The position numbers and the translations under genes were made by a program. A stretch of DNA of 64,000 bases from Streptomyces sp. A1136. GTDB taxonomy: Bacteria > Actinomycetota > Actinomycetes > Streptomycetales > Streptomycetaceae. Where the stretch lies: assembly GCF_004795055.1 (NCBI RefSeq), contig NZ_SSBJ01000023.1, positions 1 to 64,000 on the forward strand, given 5' to 3'. Below the pieces are notes generated by a model that was given only the letters and a program-made list of their open reading frames with translations, ran no database searches and was not told where the DNA came from. Positions 41,722 through 51,600 of the stretch are shown here, piece by piece. Each line of letters opens with the position of its first letter. The first letter of the stretch is position 1.

Positions 41722-43479
41722 TCAATCCATGAGGATTTCGACAAGAACCGGCTTGCGGTGCGCCTTCAGGTGGGCCACTGCCTCGCGGATGGTCGGGGCG
41801 ACATCGCCGATCTTCTCGACCCGAGGCAGGGCGTGGACTCCGTACGACCGGGCCATGGACACGAAGTCGACGGGGTGGTCGTAGAAGCTGGTGGCGATGT
41901 GCGCGCGGTCGATGTCGCGGTCGCGGTGGCCGGCTATGCGCTCGGCGTGCTGAGTTGAGTTGAGGTAGAGCCGGTTGTTCATGACGACGACCAGCAGCGG
42001 CGCGTCCTGGGCGGCGAGCGTCCACAGCGCGCTCGGCGTGTAAAGGAAGTCGCCGTCCGCCTGGAGGTCGATGCAGAGCGTGTCGTCCTCCCGGTGGGCA
42101 AGGGCCGCGCCAACCGAGGCGCCCAGTCCGTAGCCGAGTCCGCCGCCGCCGTTGAGGCCCAGGTAGCTGCCGGGTCGCTCCAAGGGCCACAACTTCTTGA
42201 CCCAGCCGTCGATGGTCAGGCTGCCGGTGTTCGTGAGGACCCATTCCTCGTCGCGGACGGCCCGGTGGATCTCGTCGAGGGCGCCGGCGACATGGATGTG
42301 CTCTCGGTTCTTGAGCTCTTGGGACTGGAGCGACCACTGCGCACGGGCGCGGGTGTGGACGGCGGCGAGGGTCTCGGTCCGCTCGGTACGGCGCTCGGTG
42401 AAAGCCTCCGTGGCGAAGGGTCCTGCCGGATCTTCGGCCAGGGAGCGCAGGGCAGCGATCGAGGCACCCGTGTCGGCGGCGATCGACCGGTCGACAGGCA
42501 CGAACTGCTGGTAGTCAGCAGCCCACTTGCTGGTGAGGAGTTCGTTGAATCCGATCGTGACGAGCTCGGCGCCGTTGGCAGGCGTGCCCTGGTTCGTGAG
42601 GGGCAGGAAGGCGCCGAGTGCTCCGACGAGGTCCTGGACTTCCAGGGCGATCACCAGATCGGCGTCCGCGAGCACCTCTGTGCCCGTGTGACTGACGTTG
42701 AGCGGGTGGGTGTTGGGGAAGTTCAGACGGTTGCCTCGGTCGACCACGGCCAGGCCCAGTGCCTCGGCGAGGGCGACGAGCGGGGCCACCGTCCGAGGGT
42801 CGCGCCCGGAGAAGTCGACGATGAGTACGGGCATGCGGGAAGCGAGCAATCGTTCGGAGAGGTAACCCAGCGTCTCCTGGTCGAGCGGAGGCAGCCGGGT
42901 GGGTTCGGTCGCACCCGCGGGGAGAAGACGTACCCCTTCCCGCAGGGGCTCCTCTTGGGTGTCGAAGTCGAGGGCGACGAACACCGGTGCATGCATCGGT
43001 GTGTTCATCAGCTTGAAGGCCCGGGTGAGGGACTCCACCGTGGCGCGCTGGCCGATGGGCTGGTCACACCACTTCACATAGTCCTTGACGACGGACTCGA
43101 TGTTCTGCGAGGTGTGGATCCAGTCGATCCAGGGACGCCGCTTTCCCGCGTCGACGGGGCCGTTGCCACCGAGGATGAAGAGCGGCACCCGGTCGCACCA
43201 GGCGTTGAAGATGGCCATGGAGGCGTGCAGCAGCCCGACATTGGCGTGGACGAAAACGCCCATGTGGCGTCCGCTCGCCTTGTGGTAGCCGTGGGCGATC
43301 GCCACGGCGATCTCCTCGTGGCATGCCATCACGATGTCTGGTGCGATACCCGCGTTTTCGGCGTGGACGAGCGAGTCGTGGACCCCGCGGAACGAGGCGC
43401 CGGGGTTGAAGACGACGGTGTCGATGTCCTGCTGGTGCAGGAACTCGACGATCAGGTCGGAGAAGTATGTGGTCGTCAT
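41722..43479 (-). CDS. Thiamine-diphosphate-dependent enzyme (acetolactate synthase/decarboxylase type)
   Basis: A 585-residue three-domain ThDP enzyme. The PYR domain has V-F-N-P-G-A-S-F-R-G and the activating Glu in C-H-E-E-I-A-V-A-I-A-H-G-Y; the PP domain has L-N-G-G-G-G-L-G-Y-G-L-G-A and the cofactor motif A-D-G-D-F-L-Y-T-P and V-V-M-N-N. The substrate is not readable; it could decarboxylate a 2-oxo acid or perform an acyloin-type C-C ligation. A large subunit alone is present, with no regulatory partner. Its ATG overlaps the stop of the enolase-type gene by 4 bases. Confidence 0.85.
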   Translation of the reverse strand: MTTTYFSDLIVEFLHQQDIDTVVFNPGASFRGVHDSLVHAENAGIAPDIVMACHEEIAVAIAHGYHKASGRHMGVFVHANVGLLHASMAIFNAWCDRVPLFILGGNGPVDAGKRRPWIDWIHTSQNIESVVKDYVKWCDQPIGQRATVESLTRAFKLMNTPMHAPVFVALDFDTQEEPLREGVRLLPAGATEPTRLPPLDQETLGYLSERLLASRMPVLIVDFSGRDPRTVAPLVALAEALGLAVVDRGNRLNFPNTHPLNVSHTGTEVLADADLVIALEVQDLVGALGAFLPLTNQGTPANGAELVTIGFNELLTSKWAADYQQFVPVDRSIAADTGASIAALRSLAEDPAGPFATEAFTERRTERTETLAAVHTRARAQWSLQSQELKNREHIHVAGALDEIHRAVRDEEWVLTNTGSLTIDGWVKKLWPLERPGSYLGLNGGGGLGYGLGASVGAALAHREDDTLCIDLQADGDFLYTPSALWTLAAQDAPLLVVVMNNRLYLNSTQHAERIAGHRDRDIDRAHIATSFYDHPVDFVSMARSYGVHALPRVEKIGDVAPTIREAVAHLKAHRKPVLVEILMD

Positions 43480-44699
43480 GCGTGTTCCTCAATGCGTTCG
43501 GTACGGGGAGCGGCGCCCTCGTCTGCCGCGGGGTGCCAGAGCGGGTCGCCCTCGATGCGGCGCGCCACCGCCCAGCGGTCGGCGTGGTCGTTGAGGTCGA
43601 GTCCGAAGCCGTGGCCGGCCGGAGGTGAGATGGTGTTCGTCACCCGACACACGGCGGGACGCGGCGAGACGATCATCTCGGGGAAGAACCGGTCGGATTG
43701 GCCGGCTTCCACGGTCAGGGCGTCGCAGTGACGGAACGCGAGCGCCCGTCCGGCATTGACGAGTGGGCCCACTTCGGCGACTTGAACGCCGATCTGGAAG
43801 CCGAGGCCCTGCGCGCGGGCGAAGGCCGCGAGCCGGGCGGCGGCGACCGGGCCACCGTTCTTGGCCACCCGGATGTTGAACGCGTCGCAGGCACCGTGGG
43901 CGACGGCTGCTCGCGCGTCGTCGAGGGTGCAGACGGATTCGTCCAACATGATCGGGAGGCCGACGTCCGCGCGCAAGCGGCCGAGGGCTTCCCAGGCGCC
44001 CTTGGGCAGGGGCTCCTCGACGAGTGTGGCTCCGGCGTCCCGGAGGGCCCGCACGTGCCGGGGGGCCTCGTCCCCGCTCCAGCTCATGTTGGCGTCCACC
44101 ATGATCGGGACGGTGTCCGCGAGCTGTGCGCGGAGCCGCGCCACCGTGCGGACGTCCTGCGCCATGTCACGCGATGCCTTGATCTTGACGAAGTGGAACG
44201 GGCCGCGGGTGGCGAGGAACTCGTCGGTGTCGAGGCTGAGATCGAGAACCTGGGAGACCGGCAGGGACCCGGGACGTTCGGCCACCGCGTCCCGCGGGCC
44301 ACCGGGCACCAGGTCCACGCCGGGCAGCGCGAGCCGCTTGCCGAGCAGATCGAGCAGCGCGGTCTCCAGCAGACACAGCAGGTTGTTCCCGCCGCGCAGG
44401 CCGAACGTGTCGGCGACCCCTTCGCGCAGGAGCCGGTCGAGAAGGTCGGCCGGATCCGTATGCCGCAAGGTGGCGGCGACGTCCTCAAGGGGCAGGCCCT
44501 GCAACTCGGCCGAGACGGAGTCCGTGGTCTCACCGGTGACGTACGGTCGCGGAGCGCATTCCCCTATGCCCCGCATGCCGTCGACTTCCAGGCGCAGGAC
44601 GAGGCTGTCGGAGGCCGATCGCCGCCGCGCGGGGTGGTCGAAGGCGACCGTCATGGGCAGCCGGACCCGGTACAGGTCCGCCGATGAATGCTCAGGCAT
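43476..44699 (-). CDS. Enolase-superfamily enzyme (muconate cycloisomerase/OSBS-like)
   Basis: A 407-residue protein with the superfamily's capping domain and (beta/alpha)-barrel. K-I-K-A-S supplies the catalytic lysine of the second strand, metal ligands are in M-V-D-A-N, V-E-E-P-L and L-D-E-S, and R-V-A-K-N-G-G follows as on the sixth strand. This places it in the muconate lactonizing enzyme subgroup (cycloisomerases, dipeptide epimerases, OSBS). It likely catalyses proton-abstraction chemistry (isomerisation or dehydration) on a cluster intermediate. Overlaps: 4 bases with the ThDP gene, 8 with the hydrolase gene. Confidence 0.82.
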   Translation of the reverse strand: MPEHSSADLYRVRLPMTVAFDHPARRRSASDSLVLRLEVDGMRGIGECAPRPYVTGETTDSVSAELQGLPLEDVAATLRHTDPADLLDRLLREGVADTFGLRGGNNLLCLLETALLDLLGKRLALPGVDLVPGGPRDAVAERPGSLPVSQVLDLSLDTDEFLATRGPFHFVKIKASRDMAQDVRTVARLRAQLADTVPIMVDANMSWSGDEAPRHVRALRDAGATLVEEPLPKGAWEALGRLRADVGLPIMLDESVCTLDDARAAVAHGACDAFNIRVAKNGGPVAAARLAAFARAQGLGFQIGVQVAEVGPLVNAGRALAFRHCDALTVEAGQSDRFFPEMIVSPRPAVCRVTNTISPPAGHGFGLDLNDHADRWAVARRIEGDPLWHPAADEGAAPRTERIEEHA

Positions 44700-45573
44700 T
44701 GCGGTCGAGCCCCTGCAGCAGGGTGAAGGCGGAGGCCCAGTCCACCAGGCGGGCGCGGACATCGGTGTAGAAGAGATAGTGCTTGTCGGTGGCGAACTGG
44801 ATGAGGGCTCCGTCACTGGCGGTCATCCGCAGGAAGGTGCGCTGCGCGTCGTCGAGGTCCACGATGGGGTCGCTGATGCCGGAGACGAAGGCCGCCGGGA
44901 CCGATGGCAGTGTGCGCTGCGGGACCGTGTACATGCGCTCCAGCTGGAGCAGGGTCGCCCGCGAGCGGCGGGTCAGCAGCCGGACCGCGAGGTCGTCGTT
45001 GTCGATGAAGTGCCGGTGGCGCGCCTCGTCGGTGAAATCCGCGGATCTCAGGCCCGCGTCCCACAGCTCGGTGCTGGTGTCGGCGGCGAGTCGCTGCCGC
45101 TCCTCCTCACTGTGCGTGGCGTGCAGCTTGCCGAGCCAGGACGAGCAGAAGACGGCCGCGTCGTAGCGGGTGATGAAGCCGGGGTGGTGCATGAGGGCGG
45201 CCATGAAGGACCCGCCCAGGCAGTGGCCGAAGAGCGAGAGCGGCACCTCGTCGCCGATCAGGGTGCGTACGTGCTCGAGGGCGACCGTGTAGTCGCCGAG
45301 GACGGTCTGTGCGTCGGGGAGTTCGTGCCGGGGGCCGCCGCTGATGCCACTGCCGCGCCGGTCGAGTACGAAGAAGGCGATGTCATTGTCGGCGAACTGG
45401 GGTCCGACCTCCCACAGCCAACCGGCGTGTGACTGCAGGCCGTGGAAGTAGAACACGGCACCCTTGACGTCCCCGCGCGGCCGCCACAGGTGGAGGGCGA
45501 GATCCGTGCCGTCGACCGGCAATCCGATGATCTCCCGGCGGATGTTCTGCGGCGGCCTCTTGGTGTCGATCAT
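44692..45573 (-). CDS. Alpha/beta hydrolase with a cysteine at the nucleophile position
   Basis: A 293-residue protein of the monoacylglycerol-lipase/serine-aminopeptidase type: oxyanion region F-Y-F-H-G-L-Q-S-H-A, L-D-R-R-G-S-G-I-S, nucleophile elbow F-G-H-C-L-G-G with Cys118 instead of Ser, acid in S-G-I-S-D-P-I-V-D, and catalytic His in D-K-H-Y-L-F. A Cys nucleophile recalls dienelactone hydrolase and some PKS-cluster hydrolases and acyltransferases. It may release, transfer or lactonise the polyketide. It is the third gene of the operon; the start at 45573 follows a GGGGA element. Confidence 0.82.
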   Translation of the reverse strand: MIDTKRPPQNIRREIIGLPVDGTDLALHLWRPRGDVKGAVFYFHGLQSHAGWLWEVGPQFADNDIAFFVLDRRGSGISGGPRHELPDAQTVLGDYTVALEHVRTLIGDEVPLSLFGHCLGGSFMAALMHHPGFITRYDAAVFCSSWLGKLHATHSEEERQRLAADTSTELWDAGLRSADFTDEARHRHFIDNDDLAVRLLTRRSRATLLQLERMYTVPQRTLPSVPAAFVSGISDPIVDLDDAQRTFLRMTASDGALIQFATDKHYLFYTDVRARLVDWASAFTLLQGLDRNA

Positions 45574-45590
45574 CTGTGTCTGAGTCCCCT

Positions 45591-47255
45591 TCAACGTCGG
45601 GCGACTGCATCGACGAAGTCGATGTCGCTCTGGAACGGCTTGTACTTGTACTGAGTGGCGTTCCCGGCTTGGCGGCGGCTTTCGATGTACGCGGAGATGG
45701 CGTCGCGCGGGACGCTGACCACCTCCAGTGGCGCGAGCCGTCCGCTGTCCCGCTTGGACGCGTACTCGATGTTGATCTCGTGCAGGGCGCTGTCGACGGC
45801 CGTGGACAGCGCGCTGTCGAGCCCGGCGGAAGGCTCCGGTACCTCGGCGACGACGACATAGCGGGGCGGAGTGCCCCAGCGCGGGCCACACATGTAGAGC
45901 CCCGTACTCAACCCGCTGGTGGCCAGGCCCCGTGTGATGGCCTCGGTGACCTGGGCCTCGGTGATCTTCTCGCCGGTGAAGGAGTGGAAGATCCCGTCGC
46001 GGTGTACGAAGTGCACCCACGGCGTGCCGTCGACAACCCGGTCCACGTGGTAGACGTCCCCGGTCCACAGCCGGTAGAGGCCGTTGCCCTGCGACATGAT
46101 CAGGTGGTAGTCGCGGCCCTGCTCGACCTCGTGGACCAGCAGGGTCTCGATCCGTTCTCCCGAGTCGACCAGCTCGCCCAGTGGCACCTCGGCCGGCACG
46201 AACTCGAAGAACGCCTGGCCGACCGCCAACGGCTGGCTGTGGAGCGAGTCGTCGACGGGGATGGTGGTGACGCCCTCGGTGCCGCAGCTCATGAACGGCA
46301 ATTTGGCGACGCCGGGGAACACCGCGTCGAGTTTGGCCGCGTACAGTCCGGCCGAGGCCGAAAGCCAGCATGTGTAGAGGGTCAGGGAGGGCCAGAGGTC
46401 TTTCAGCGTGAAGTCCGCTGTAGCCAGGACCCGTTCCAGGTGCGCGGCCGCCTGCTCGTCGGGTGCCGTGTACGGTCGGCCTTCGAGGGTGCCCTCGCGC
46501 AGGTCGCGGACGAGCGCCGGGCCGTGCGCCGCCACGAGGTCGCGCATGGAGATGAGGGTGCTGGGGTTGATGGAAGAGATGTAGTGCAGGTCCTTGCCCA
46601 CGAGGTGGCGCAGTCGGTGGTACATGCGGCCCTCATGGCCGGTCGGCACGTCGGGTCCGAACCAGGGGGATTCGAACCACGGGGGGTTCCAATCACGGCT
46701 GTTGATCTGGGGGTGGCGGTTACTGACGGCCTGGTGCCCAATGCCGTGCACGAAGTCGAAGACGTCCTCGCGGACGGTCTGGGTGTCGAGGGTGGCGTAC
46801 GGGTGGGCCAGGAGTTCGGGGTGGTGCTCCAGGTACGTGCCCCACATGGCCTTCATCGCGGGGATGCGGTAGGTGAGAAGCCAGTGGAGGGTGTAGGGAA
46901 CGCGCTTGGGCACTCCGGTGGTGCCGCTGGTCTTGAGCCAGCGCACGACCGGGCTGCAGGTCAAAGTGCCGCCCTTGGTGCGGGTCTCGCGCTCGATCTC
47001 GGGGACGAAGTCCTCGTAGCGCATGATCGGCAGGACCGAGCGGAACCGGTCGTGGTCGGAGGCGACGGCGTCATAGCCGTGTTCGCGCCAGTGGAGGGAT
47101 CCGGCACTCATGTCGATCACATCGGCCAGTACGCGGCGCTGGGCGGTCTGCGGGTCCTTGAGGTCCAGCAGCAGTTCCTGACGGGCCTGCCGGCACTCCT
47201 GTAGGAACGGTTCGCGGCGCTCCTGCCAGTGCTTCTGCCAATGGGGTGTGTCCAC
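45591..47255 (-). CDS. GH3-family acyl-acid amido synthetase
   Basis: A 554-residue adenylate-forming enzyme. The GTG at 47255 has GGGAG 6 bases upstream. The GH3 ATP motif is K-T-S-G-T-T-G-V-P-K-R-V-P (residues 108-120); P-F-M-S-C-G-T-E-G-V-T-T and Y-R-L-W-T-G-D-V-Y fit motifs 2 and 3 and an E-K-I-T-E motif follows. Plant GH3 enzymes couple auxin or jasmonate to amino acids through an acyl-AMP. In a bacterial PKS cluster such an enzyme would plausibly activate a carboxylic acid product and couple it to an amine or amino acid. It lies 17 bases upstream of the hydrolase gene. Confidence 0.85.
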   Translation of the reverse strand: MDTPHWQKHWQERREPFLQECRQARQELLLDLKDPQTAQRRVLADVIDMSAGSLHWREHGYDAVASDHDRFRSVLPIMRYEDFVPEIERETRTKGGTLTCSPVVRWLKTSGTTGVPKRVPYTLHWLLTYRIPAMKAMWGTYLEHHPELLAHPYATLDTQTVREDVFDFVHGIGHQAVSNRHPQINSRDWNPPWFESPWFGPDVPTGHEGRMYHRLRHLVGKDLHYISSINPSTLISMRDLVAAHGPALVRDLREGTLEGRPYTAPDEQAAAHLERVLATADFTLKDLWPSLTLYTCWLSASAGLYAAKLDAVFPGVAKLPFMSCGTEGVTTIPVDDSLHSQPLAVGQAFFEFVPAEVPLGELVDSGERIETLLVHEVEQGRDYHLIMSQGNGLYRLWTGDVYHVDRVVDGTPWVHFVHRDGIFHSFTGEKITEAQVTEAITRGLATSGLSTGLYMCGPRWGTPPRYVVVAEVPEPSAGLDSALSTAVDSALHEINIEYASKRDSGRLAPLEVVSVPRDAISAYIESRRQAGNATQYKYKPFQSDIDFVDAVARR

Positions 47256-47348
47256 AACTGCTCCCGGAGGGGTCTGGATCCGAAGCCGAGCGGCCCGGAA
47301 ACGGTTCGAACGTCATGGGACGGGTGAGGGGAGAGCGACCGCGCGGGG

Positions 47349-48341
47349 TCAGCGGTCGATGTAGGCCATCATTCGGTCGTTGTAGCGGGGGCCGGCGACC
47401 TGGCCGGGGCGGACCATCGTGTCAATCGCGGCCAGCGTCTCTGCGTCGAGCTTGACCCCGGCGGCGACGGTGTTCTCCTCCAGGTAGGTGCGCCGCTTGG
47501 TGCCGGGGATCGGCACGATGTCCTCCCCCTGGTGCAGCGCCCAGGCGATGGCCAGCTGAGCGGGGGTGAGGCCACGGGCCTGGGCGATCTCACGCACGGT
47601 GTCGGCGATCGCCGTGTTCTGGTCGTAATTCGCCCCCTGTAGACGCGGGTCGTGGTGGCGGAAGTCATCCTGCGGATAGTCCTCGGCGCGCAGGACGCCG
47701 CCGGTGAGGAAGCCCCGGCCAAGCGGGCAGAAGCCGACGAGTCCGATGCCGAGTTCGCGCAGTACCGGCAGCACGTCGTCCTCGAGGTTGCGCTCCCAGA
47801 CGGAGAACTCGCTCTGTACGACGGAAAGGGGATGGACGGCATGGGCCCGGCGGACGGTGTTCGCGCCGGCTTCGCACAGGCCCAGGTAGCGCACCTTGCC
47901 CTGCTCCACCAGTTCGGACATCGCCCCGACGACCTCCTCGATGGGGACCCTTGGGTCGACACGGTGCTGGTAGAGCACGTCGATGTAGTCCGTGCCCAGT
48001 CGCTTCAGCGAGGCTTCGACGACCTCGATGATGTGTGATGGCCGACTGTCGGCCTCGGCTGTCGTGCCGTCCTTGAGCTTCATGGGGAAGCCGAACTTCG
48101 TGGCGATCACGGCCTGCTCGCGGCGGTCCTTGAGGGCTTCGCCCAGCAGGACCTCGTTGTCGTAGGGGCCGTACGCCTCGGCCGTGTCGAAAAGGGTGTA
48201 GCCCAGCTCCAGCGCCCGGTGCACGGTGGCGATGGACTCGCGGTCATCGGTCGCGCCGTACCACTGGCTCATCCCCATGCAACCGAGGCCCAGTTCGGAG
48301 ACCTCCAGACCTTGGCTGCCCAACTTCCTGAACTTAAGCAT
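47349..48341 (-). CDS. Aldo/keto reductase
   Basis: A 330-residue NADPH-dependent (beta/alpha)8 reductase. The tetrad Asp52, Tyr57, Lys82 and His126 is complete (F-D-T-A-E-A-Y-G, I-A-T-K-F-G, L-Y-Q-H-R-V-D-P), and the NADPH-binding end has I-P-G-T-K-R-R-T-Y-L-E-E-N. It is the promoter-proximal gene of the seven-gene leftward operon and diverges from the PKS gene. Likely reduces a keto group in the product, although AKRs of this type also occur as general detoxification enzymes. Confidence 0.92.
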   Translation of the reverse strand: MLKFRKLGSQGLEVSELGLGCMGMSQWYGATDDRESIATVHRALELGYTLFDTAEAYGPYDNEVLLGEALKDRREQAVIATKFGFPMKLKDGTTAEADSRPSHIIEVVEASLKRLGTDYIDVLYQHRVDPRVPIEEVVGAMSELVEQGKVRYLGLCEAGANTVRRAHAVHPLSVVQSEFSVWERNLEDDVLPVLRELGIGLVGFCPLGRGFLTGGVLRAEDYPQDDFRHHDPRLQGANYDQNTAIADTVREIAQARGLTPAQLAIAWALHQGEDIVPIPGTKRRTYLEENTVAAGVKLDAETLAAIDTMVRPGQVAGPRYNDRMMAYIDR

Positions 48342-48685
48342 GCGTCACTCCTCATTCGCGTGGTCGGTGGGGTGAGGGGCCGACCTGGGCGGGGGAGGCC
48401 AGATCACGCCCCTCACGAACCGGAACTGAAGCACAAACATGTACTGCGATTCAACTGTTTACTTGAGATCAGACTCACATCGACGGTCTGCGATCGGCGC
48501 GCCCGGACCAGAACGGGATCGCCCTCCAACTCGCAGGTGAACAAGGCGTTACGGCGCGGGGCGCCGGAAATCGCCGTGCGTGCGGTCCGTAGTCAAGCTT
48601 TAACGCCACCTTCACGGGTGGACTGGAGAACAACATTGGTGCTGCGTGTATTTTTGAACTGCTCACTCGTCAGGAAGGGCTCGCA
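48342..48685. promoter_or_regulatory. Divergent promoter region of the cluster
   Basis: The 344 bases between the reductase operon and the PKS gene include AT-rich patches at about 48428-48480 and 48590-48660 that stand out in GC-rich DNA and probably hold the two promoters. I could not assign -10/-35 boxes firmly. No ORF is supportable. Confidence 0.5.
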
Positions 48686-51600
48686 GTGGACACAGTTGGC
48701 GCGATCGCAATCGTTGGCATGGGTTGCCGCTTCCCCGGCGCGGCAGGGATCGACGCGTTCTGGCGCCTGCTCGAACGCGGCGGCGACGCGGTTACCGCTG
48801 TCCCCGGGGACAGGTTCGACGCCGAGGCGCTGTACGCGGGTGAGGACCCCGCACCCGGCCGACTGAGATCGCGGCACGGTGGCTTCCTCGACGACCTGTT
48901 TTCTTTTGACGCGGGCTTCTTCGGCATATCGCCGCGCGAGGCCCTCACCATGGACCCGCAGCAACGGCTTCTGCTCCACGTGGTGTGGGAGGCCCTGGAG
49001 GACGCCCACATCCCGCCTTCGTCACTGGCCGGTAGCGCGACCGGTGTCTTCGTCGGTCAGGCCACCGCCGAGTACGCGGACACGCTGGGCTCGACCGGCT
49101 CCGGTGACATCCGTGCGCTCGCGGGCAGCGGACTGCGCGCCGTCACCTCGGGGCGGCTCAGTCATGCCCTTGACCTGCGCGGACCGAGCCTGACCCTGGA
49201 CACGGCATGCTCTTCGTCGCTCGTGGCCGTGCACACCGCCCGCCAGAGCCTGATCGCCGGCGAGTGCGAGCTCGCGGTCGCGGCCGGGGTCAACGTCATC
49301 CTCACCCCGCGCGACGCCATCGCTTACTCGCAGGGAGAGATGCTCTCGCCCGACGGCCGCTGCAAGTTCGGGGACGACTCCGCCGACGGGTTCGTACGCA
49401 GCGAGGGCGTGGGTGCCGTCCTGCTCAAACGCCTGTCCGACGCGGTCGCGGACGGCGACACTGTCCACGCGCTCCTGCTGGGCAGTGCAGTCACCAATGA
49501 CGGCCGTGGCAGCGGACTACTGCTTCAGCCCGCAGTCTCCGGGCAGGTCGAGATGCTCAGAGCCGCGTGGCGCAACGCCGGGATCACCGGGGCGCAGCTG
49601 GATTACGTCGAGGCGCATGGCACCGGCACCACGGTGGGCGACACCGTGGAACTGAGCGCTCTGGCCGCAGCGCTGCGCGAGGAAGAACCGGCGGTAGCCG
49701 GACGGCCGGTGCTGACCGGCTCCGTGAAGAGCAACATCGGGCACACCGAGGCCGCCGCCGGGATCGCCGGCTTCATCAAGACCACGCTGATCGCGCGTCA
49801 CCGTACCGTGCCGGCTTCCCTCCACGTGACCACGCCGCACCCCCTCCTGGCCGACGACGGATTCCCGGTGCAGGTGGTGCGCGGCACCGCTCCGCTGGAG
49901 CCTCGGGGCGAGCGAGCCGTGCTCGGCGTCAGCTCCTTCGGGCTCTCCGGCACCAACGCCCATGTGGTGATCGGCGAGTACACGGCTGCGCTGCCGCAGG
50001 ATGGGGTGGGCGACCCACACGCGGAGGCGGAGCCCTCCGTCGTGCGGACGCCGGACGGGGCGGAGCTGCTCGTGCTCACCGCACGTTCGCCTGGATCCCT
50101 GCGCCGCCTGGCTCTCCGGTACGCCGCCCACTTCGAACCAGGCGGTGACGGCCGGCCCTATGCGCTGCGCGACCTGTGCCGGGCCGCTGCGGCCGGCCGG
50201 GATACGCACCCCTTCCGCCTGTGGGCGGTCGGCGCCACGCACGACGAGCTGGCCCGGACGCTGCGCGATCTGGCCGCGGACGAGCCGACACCCGACGGGG
50301 GCATCCACGAAGCGGGATTCGCAGGCCCCCGCCGGGTGGCCTTCGTCTTCCCCGGCCAAGGGTCTCAATGGGCCGGCATGGGAAGGGAGTTGATGGGCTC
50401 TTCGACGGCATTCCGGTCGGCGATCGAGGAGTGCGATGAGGCGGTGAAGGACGAACTCGGCTGGTCAGTGGTGGAGCTGCTGCGTGACGGCGGTGAAATA
50501 CCGGGAGCCGTAGAGGTGGCACAACCCGCACTGTGGGCGGTGGAGGTGGCTCTGGCCGCACACTGGCGTGCCATGGGCGTGGAACCGGACCTGTGCCTGG
50601 GCCACAGCATGGGAGAGGTGGCCGCCGCCTGCGTGGCCGGGGCGCTCTCCGTTCGTGACGCGGCGCGGGTGATCTGTCGCCGCAGCACCCTGATGCAGCG
50701 GCTCTCCGGCCGGGGCGCCATGCTCGCCACCGAACTCTCCGCCGATCGGGCACGGGAAATCGCGGCGGCATACGGGGACCGCGTGTGCGTGGCGGTGGAG
50801 AATTCCCCCCGCGCGACCGTGCTGGCGGGTGATGTCGCCGCCCTCGCGGAGATCGGCAGGCTCCTGGAGGAGTCTGGCATGTTCAGCCGTCCGGTCAAGG
50901 TGGACGTCGCCTCCCATTCCCCGGCAATGGACGAGCTGCGCGAGGAGCTCCCGGCCCGGTTGTACGAGCTGCGGCCCACCATCCCGGACATCGAGCTGTT
51001 CTCGACCGTACGGTGCGCCCGCGTTCGGGACGCCGGGCTGGACGGGACCTACTGGATGGACAACCTTCGGCTGCCAGTGCGGTTCGCGGAGTCCGTTCAG
51101 CAGGTGTGCAAGTCCGGTGAGGTCGTGTTCATCGAAGTCAGCCCGCACCCTTTGCTCTCCGAAGCGCTGACGGATTGCCAGGAAGCGGCGGGCGTTCCGG
51201 CGTCGGTGGTGACGAGTCTCGCCAGACGGCGCAGCGAGCCGACGGCGATGGCGCGCGCTCTGGGTCGTGCCTTCTCGCTGGGAGCCCGGGTCGACTGGCG
51301 GCGTTGGTACGGCGTGCTCCCCGCAGGTGTCAACCGGGTGCCGCTGCCGCTGTACGCGTGGGACACCGAGGAATTGCGCGTCCGCACAGGGCCTGCGGCA
51401 CCTGCGGCAACCGAAGTCGCCGTCAAGGCGCCGAGCGATTACGCCCGGCGGATCCGGCTGTCCCGGCTCGGGTCGGCGGCTTACGGGGAAGGGGTGTCCG
51501 TGGCAGGGCGCACTGTGGTGCCCCCGGTGCTGTACCTCGGGGCGGTGGCTGAGGCCGTGCGGGACCTCGCCGGCGACGGACGGGTGAGCCTGGAGCACGT

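Noticed and set aside
41446..43731. Long rightward frames opposite the ThDP, enolase and GH3 genes
   Set aside because: Composition is unnatural (Gly/Val/Arg/His-rich) and the leftward genes show catalytic motifs and tight spacing.
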